The notes beneath the pieces were generated by a model that did no database searches, had not been told where the DNA came from, and worked only from the letters and a program-made list of their open reading frames with translations. The position numbers and the translations under genes are program-made. A stretch of 11,162 nucleotides of DNA, taken from positions 1 to 11,162 of the forward strand of contig CAZJAX010000063.1 in the NCBI GenBank assembly GCA_964543965.1. Direction: 5' to 3'. Positions 7,098-11,162 of the stretch are shown one piece after another (the stretch's first letter is position 1; each line of letters opens with the position of its first letter). This stretch comes from CAMDWQ01 sp964543965 (GTDB lineage Bacteria; Omnitrophota; Gorgyraeia; 2-02-FULL-51-18).

Positions 7098-8068
7098 ACG
7101 ACCTCTCCGCCGCAAAGAAGGCGGATCCGTCCTCCGGCGGACGCTGGACGCGCAAAGACCTGCTGGCGCTCGAGGATCTCTCGGCGGACGAAATCGCGCT
7201 CATCCTGAAGACTGCCGATTCATTCAAGGAAGTCTCCGCACGCGAGGTCAAAAAAGTCCCGGCGCTCCGCGGCAAGACCATCGCCAACCTTTTCTTCGAG
7301 TCTTCGACGCGTACGCGCACGTCGTTCGAGGTCGCGGCCAAGCGCCTCTCGGCCGACATCATCAATTTTTCCTCCGCCGGCTCCAGCACTTCGAAAGGGG
7401 AGAGCCTTTCTGACACTGCCAAAAATATCGAGGCGATGCAGGTCGATACCATTGTCATGCGCCACTCTTCGTCGGGCTCGGCCGAATATCTTTCCAAAGT
7501 CGTGAAAGCGGGCGTCATTAACGCCGGCGACGGTATCCACGAGCATCCGACTCAAGGTCTTCTCGATATTTTCACGATCAAAGAACACAAAAAAGAGATC
7601 AAAGGACTTAAAGTCTGCCTGATCGGCGACATTCTCCACTCGCGCGTCGCGCGCTCCAACATCTGGGGTCTCACCAAGCTCGGCGCCAAGGTTACCGTCT
7701 GCGGACCGCCGACGCTCATCCCGCGCGGCATCGAAAAGCTCGGTGTCGATGTGGAGTACGACGTCGACCGCGCCATCAAAGACCAGGACGTGCTCAACAT
7801 CTTAAGGATACAGCTCGAGCGGCAGTCCGGAGCTTTTTTCCCCTCGATCCGCGAGTACGCGGCCGAATACGGCGTGTCGATGGAGCGCATGAAAAAAGCC
7901 AAGCCCGACGTCATCGTCATGCATCCAGGCCCGATCAACCGCGGCGTGGAGCTCTCGGCCGACGTCGCCGACGGCGCCAATTCTGTCATCCTCGAACAGG
8001 TCACCAACGGCATCGCCGTGCGCATGGCGGTCCTGTTCCTCACGACACTGGTGGAGAATCCCTCATGA
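7094..8068 (+). CDS. pyrB: aspartate carbamoyltransferase catalytic subunit
   Basis: This enzyme condenses carbamoyl phosphate and L-aspartate to N-carbamoyl-L-aspartate, the committed pyrimidine step, in the cytoplasm. The 324-residue protein has the carbamoyl-phosphate motif FESSTRTRTSFE (68-79), the loop SSTSKGES (97-104) with the lysine that reaches into the neighbouring active site, HPTQGLLD (151-158), GDILHSRVARSN (177-188) and HPGPINRG (276-283). It has a hydrophilic N-terminal extension of about 16 residues before the usual RWTRKDLLxLEDLS opening. The start ATG 7094 overlaps the pyrR stop (ATGA), and no closer start exists. Shine-Dalgarno is weak (GTGGGTG at 7083-7089), so translational coupling to pyrR is likely. 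No pyrI regulatory-subunit gene is visible. Confidence 0.96.
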   Translation: MNDLSAAKKADPSSGGRWTRKDLLALEDLSADEIALILKTADSFKEVSAREVKKVPALRGKTIANLFFESSTRTRTSFEVAAKRLSADIINFSSAGSSTSKGESLSDTAKNIEAMQVDTIVMRHSSSGSAEYLSKVVKAGVINAGDGIHEHPTQGLLDIFTIKEHKKEIKGLKVCLIGDILHSRVARSNIWGLTKLGAKVTVCGPPTLIPRGIEKLGVDVEYDVDRAIKDQDVLNILRIQLERQSGAFFPSIREYAAEYGVSMERMKKAKPDVIVMHPGPINRGVELSADVADGANSVILEQVTNGIAVRMAVLFLTTLVENPS

Positions 8069-9348
8069 AAATTCTGATCAAAAACGGCCATCTCATCGAC
8101 CCGAAGAACAAGATCGACGAGCCGATGGATCTTTTCATCGAAAACGGTCTCGTGAAAAAAGTTTCGAAGAAGATCACCGACAAAGCCGACAAGGAGATCG
8201 ATGCCAAGGGTAAAATCGTCTGTCCCGGTCTCATCGACCTGCACGTGCACCTGCGCCAGCCCGGCTTCGAATACAAAGAGACCGTGCAGACGGGTCTGCG
8301 CGCGGCCGTCAAAGGCGGCTTCACCGGAGTCTGCCCGATGCCCAATACCAACCCGATCTCCGACCGCCGCTCGGACATGGAATTTCTCGTCAACGAGGCT
8401 AAGCGCCTCCAGCTCATCCGTGTCTGGCCCGTCGGAGCCGTGACGCTCAAGCAGGAAGGCAAGGAGCTGACCGAATTCGGCGAGCTCAAAAAAGGCGGCG
8501 CGCTCGCGCTTTCAGACGACGGACGCCCGATCACGGATTCCAATATCCTCAGAAGAGCGCTCGAGTACGCAAAAAAATTCGACCTCGTCATCATGGTGCA
8601 CTGTCAGGACGAAGGGCTTTTCTGCGGCGGCTGCATGAACGAAGGCTTCGTTTCGACCAAGCTCGGGCTTCCCGGCATCCCCGCCGAAGCCGAATCGGTC
8701 GAGGTCGCGCGCGACATTCAGCTGGCGGACCTGACCGGCGGGCGCCTGCACTTCTGCCACATCTCGAGCAAGAAGTCCCTCGACCTCATCCGCCAGGCGA
8801 AGAGCGCCGGTTCGCGCGTCACGGCGGAGACTTGCCCGCATTATTTTCATCTCACGGATGAGGCGATTTTGCATTATAATACGTACGCGAAAATGAATCC
8901 GCCGCTCCGTACGGCCGAGGACGTCAAAGCCATCAAGGCCGCGCTGAAAGACGGCACGATCGATACGATCGCGACGGATCACGCGCCTCACTCGGAGAAC
9001 GACAAGAGCGTCGAGTTCGACAAGGCGCCTTTCGGCATCATCGGCCTCGAGACGTCGCTGGCGCTGTCGCTGGGCATGGTCGAAGAAAAAGTCCTGACGC
9101 TTTCGGAGCTCGTCCGGAAGATGTCGCTAGTGCCCGCACAGATCCTGAAAATCGACCGCGGACATTTAAGCGAAGGCGCGGCGGCCGACGTGACGGTGTT
9201 TGACCCCTCGATAGAGTGGACCGTCGAAAAAGACAAGATCGAATCGAAGTCGAAAAATTCGCCTTTTCTGGGATGGAAACTGAAGGGCCGCGCGACGGAC
9301 GTCCTCTCGGAAGGCAGACAAGTTTTAGAGAACGGAAAAATCATTTGA
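8065..9348 (+). CDS. pyrC: dihydroorotase, class I
   Basis: Zinc amidohydrolase that cyclises carbamoyl aspartate to dihydroorotate. The 427-residue length suits class I (long, pyrC/DHOase-type) enzymes, not the shorter E. coli type. Metal and catalytic residues are all present: H60 and H62 in DLHVHLRQPG, D152 in LSDDGRP, H179 in VHCQD, H232 in CHISSK and D305 in ATDHAPH. PMPNTNP (91-97) and KMNPPLR (276-282) are also family signatures. The start ATG 8065 overlaps the pyrB stop (ATGA) and has a good ribosome-binding site GGTGGAG (8050-8056). It follows pyrB directly, as expected for consecutive pathway steps. A CGGC cysteine pair at 187-190 is unusual to my eye. Confidence 0.96.
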   Translation: MKILIKNGHLIDPKNKIDEPMDLFIENGLVKKVSKKITDKADKEIDAKGKIVCPGLIDLHVHLRQPGFEYKETVQTGLRAAVKGGFTGVCPMPNTNPISDRRSDMEFLVNEAKRLQLIRVWPVGAVTLKQEGKELTEFGELKKGGALALSDDGRPITDSNILRRALEYAKKFDLVIMVHCQDEGLFCGGCMNEGFVSTKLGLPGIPAEAESVEVARDIQLADLTGGRLHFCHISSKKSLDLIRQAKSAGSRVTAETCPHYFHLTDEAILHYNTYAKMNPPLRTAEDVKAIKAALKDGTIDTIATDHAPHSENDKSVEFDKAPFGIIGLETSLALSLGMVEEKVLTLSELVRKMSLVPAQILKIDRGHLSEGAAADVTVFDPSIEWTVEKDKIESKSKNSPFLGWKLKGRATDVLSEGRQVLENGKII

Positions 9349-10433
9349 AGAAAGAAGCGATTTTAGCGCTGGAAGACGGCAAGTTTTACCGCGGGTACTC
9401 GTTCGGGGCGGAAGGCGAGGCTTACGGGGAGATCGTCTTCAACACCAGCATGACCGGCTATCAGGAGATCCTGACGGATCCCTCCTATAAAGGCCAGATG
9501 GTCTGCATGACCTATCCGCTCATCGGCAATTACGGCGTCAACACCGAGGACGTCGAGTCCCGCCAGGCCTTCGTCGAAGGATTCATCGTCAAAGAAGTCA
9601 GCCGTGTCTATTCCAACTGGCGCGCCTCCGAAGACCTGGGTTCTTACCTCAAGCGCGGCAACATCGTCGGCATCGAGGGTATCGACACGCGCGACCTCAC
9701 CAAGCACCTTCGCGAAGAGGGCGCCAAAAAAGGCGTGATCTCGACGACGGATCTGGACGAAAAAAGCCTCATCAAGAAAGCCAAAAAGTCCCCGGGCCTC
9801 GTGGGACGCGACCTGATCAAAGAAGTCATGTGCCAGCGTGCTTATGATTACAACAGCTCGGGGAAATACCGCGTCGTCGCCGTCGACTCCGGCATCAAGC
9901 TCAATATTCTCCGAAGCCTTGCCGGCCGCGACTGCCAAGTGCGCGTGGTTCCCGCGACCGCCAAAAAGGATGAGATCCTCGCTTTCAAGCCGCACGGACT
10001 CTTTTTATCCAACGGCCCCGGAGACCCCGAGGCGCTTCCTTATATCGTCGATACCGTGAAGAGCGTCCTGGATAAGATGCCGATCTTCGGTATCTGCCTC
10101 GGGCATCAGATCCTCGGGCAGGCGTTCGGAGGCAAGACCTTCAAGCTCAAGTTCGGCCATCACGGCGGCAATCAGCCTGTCATCAATCTCGACAGCCGTT
10201 CTGTCGACATTACGGCGCAGAACCACGGGTTCGCAGTCAACGTCGATACCATTCCGGACAAGAACGTCCGCATGACCCATGTGAATCTCAACGACAACAC
10301 CTGTGAAGGTATGGAGCATAAGACGCTCCCCATTTTTTCCGTGCAGTACCATCCCGAAGCGGCGCCGGGACCGCACGACGCGAGCCATCACTTCGACCGC
10401 TTCATCGACATGATGAAAAAGGGACAAAAATAA
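9345..10433 (+). CDS. carA: carbamoyl phosphate synthase small (glutaminase) subunit
   Basis: CarA hydrolyses glutamine and passes ammonia to CarB for carbamoyl phosphate synthesis. From TTG 9345 the protein has 362 residues, the usual length, and opens with AILALEDGKFYRGYSFGA as family members do. The N-terminal half has MTGYQEILTDPSY (36-48) and SNWRASEDLGSYL. The C-terminal class I amidotransferase domain has LSNGPGDP, the nucleophile C251 in GICLGHQ, GHHGGNQPV and the catalytic H336 and E338 in YHPEA. TTG is chosen because the only earlier starts lie inside pyrC and would add about 43 residues of out-of-frame pyrC sequence. TTG overlaps the pyrC stop as TTGA and has only a weak ribosome-binding site (ACGGA at 9332-9336), which suggests coupled translation. 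Confidence 0.95.
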   Translation: MKKEAILALEDGKFYRGYSFGAEGEAYGEIVFNTSMTGYQEILTDPSYKGQMVCMTYPLIGNYGVNTEDVESRQAFVEGFIVKEVSRVYSNWRASEDLGSYLKRGNIVGIEGIDTRDLTKHLREEGAKKGVISTTDLDEKSLIKKAKKSPGLVGRDLIKEVMCQRAYDYNSSGKYRVVAVDSGIKLNILRSLAGRDCQVRVVPATAKKDEILAFKPHGLFLSNGPGDPEALPYIVDTVKSVLDKMPIFGICLGHQILGQAFGGKTFKLKFGHHGGNQPVINLDSRSVDITAQNHGFAVNVDTIPDKNVRMTHVNLNDNTCEGMEHKTLPIFSVQYHPEAAPGPHDASHHFDRFIDMMKKGQK

Positions 10434-10434
10434 C

Positions 10435-11162
10435 ATGCCCAAGCGTACGGACATCAAAAAGATCCTGATCATCGGTTCCGGCCCTATCGTGATCGGCCAG
10501 GCGTGCGAGTTCGACTATTCGGGGACGCAAGCCTGCAAGGCGCTCCGCGAGGACGGCTACGAGGTCGTGCTCATCAACTCCAACCCGGCGACTATCATGA
10601 CCGACCCCCAGACCGCCGACAAGACGTACATCGAGCCTCTGACCGTCGAATTTCTTGAAAAAGTCATCCAGAACGAAAAACCGGATGCGGTCTTGCCGAC
10701 GCTCGGCGGGCAGACGGGTCTGAACCTCGCCGTCAAAGCGGCCGAAGCCGGAATATTCGAAAAATACGGCGTTCAAATGATAGGCGTCAATGTCGCTTCC
10801 ATCAAAAAAGCCGAGAACCGTGAGCTTTTCAAGAAGGCGATGGAAAAGATCGGGCTCGACATGCCCAAGTCGGGTCTGGCCACGACGATCGAGGAAGCGA
10901 TGAAGGTCCTAGAAGAGATCAAGCTCCCGGCCGTCATACGCCCGAGCTTCACGCTCGGCGGCACCGGGGGCGGTATCGCCGCGACGATGGAAGATTTCAA
11001 ACGCATCGCCACGACCGGCCTTCAGCTGTCGATGAACAGCCAGATCCTTATCGAAGAATCCATTTACGGCTGGAAAGAGTATGAGCTGGAAGTCATGCGC
11101 GACAAAAAGGACAATGTCGTCATCATCTGCTCGATCGAGAATTTCGACCCCATGGGCGTGCA
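10435..11162 (+). CDS. carB: carbamoyl phosphate synthase large subunit (3' partial)
   Basis: The first 242 residues are visible; the reading frame runs past the window edge. CarB uses two ATP to make carbamoyl phosphate from bicarbonate and ammonia supplied by CarA. The N-terminal pre-ATP-grasp domain shows LIIGSGPIVIGQACEFDYSG (11-30), INSNPATIMTDP and LPTLGGQTGLNL. The first ATP-grasp domain follows with PAVIRPSFTLGGTGGGIA and EESIYGWKEYELEVMRD. The end at ENFDPMGV is just before the conserved HTGDS of this family. ATG 10435 is 1 nt after the carA stop and has a ribosome-binding site AAGGGA (10419-10424) inside the end of carA. Full-length CarB is usually about 1,050-1,080 residues, so roughly three quarters lies outside. 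Confidence 0.97.
   Translation, partial: MPKRTDIKKILIIGSGPIVIGQACEFDYSGTQACKALREDGYEVVLINSNPATIMTDPQTADKTYIEPLTVEFLEKVIQNEKPDAVLPTLGGQTGLNLAVKAAEAGIFEKYGVQMIGVNVASIKKAENRELFKKAMEKIGLDMPKSGLATTIEEAMKVLEEIKLPAVIRPSFTLGGTGGGIAATMEDFKRIATTGLQLSMNSQILIEESIYGWKEYELEVMRDKKDNVVIICSIENFDPMGV

Noticed and set aside
7552..8250. 232-codon antisense reading frame opposite pyrB/pyrC
   Set aside because: It spans the junction of two certain genes and shows no family motif; a shadow of high-GC coding sequence.
9216..9344. Upstream start of carA inside pyrC
   Set aside because: It gives about 43 residues unlike CarA, made from pyrC read out of frame; the family N-terminus matches TTG 9345.
9363..9995. 210-codon antisense reading frame opposite carA
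   Set aside because: Composition mirrors the CarA codons, no recognisable motif, and carA on the + strand is certain.

Overview
The window (about 55-60% GC by eye) joins two unrelated blocks, both on the + strand. Positions 1-6464 hold the 3' part of one very large open reading frame that enters from beyond the left edge. Positions 6567-11162 hold the start of a de novo pyrimidine operon, pyrR-pyrB-pyrC-carA-carB, and carB runs off the right edge.

The large gene encodes at least 2,150 residues of a modular, apparently soluble protein. I can make out a GNAT-acetyltransferase-like segment, a CheR-like SAM-methyltransferase segment, a protein-kinase-like segment that lacks the catalytic Asp, and a P-loop NTPase/kinase-like segment. 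These are separated by long stretches I do not recognise. A short motif, Gly-Ala/Ser-Arg-Leu/Phe-Ala/Ser, occurs seven times. It falls where one module seems to end and the next begins, and several copies are also alike at the nucleotide level. From memory, giant multidomain proteins with such ARLA-type linkers occur in Candidatus Omnitrophota. That, together with the pyr operon, makes an uncultured Omnitrophota-like bacterium my best guess, but the assignment is tentative.

The pyr operon has unusually clear control signals. A near-consensus sigma-70-type promoter (TTGACA, 17-nt spacer, TATACT, 6477-6505) starts 13 nt after the stop codon of the large gene. Its leader folds into a hairpin of the PyrR-binding type (6528-6561) whose 3' strand is also the Shine-Dalgarno sequence of pyrR. 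No terminator or antiterminator fits between hairpin and start codon. PyrR binding should therefore hide the ribosome-binding site, giving translational repression rather than the transcription attenuation known from Bacillus.

The operon genes are tightly packed. pyrR/pyrB and pyrB/pyrC overlap by ATGA, pyrC/carA overlap by TTGA (carA starts at TTG), and carA/carB are 1 nt apart. Together they encode the regulator plus the enzymes from glutamine, bicarbonate and ATP to carbamoyl phosphate (CarAB), carbamoyl aspartate (PyrB) and dihydroorotate (PyrC). The later enzymes (PyrD/K, PyrE, PyrF) are not in the window. I saw no tRNA, rRNA, CRISPR array, insertion sequence or phage gene, and no gene-free stretch longer than about 100 nt.
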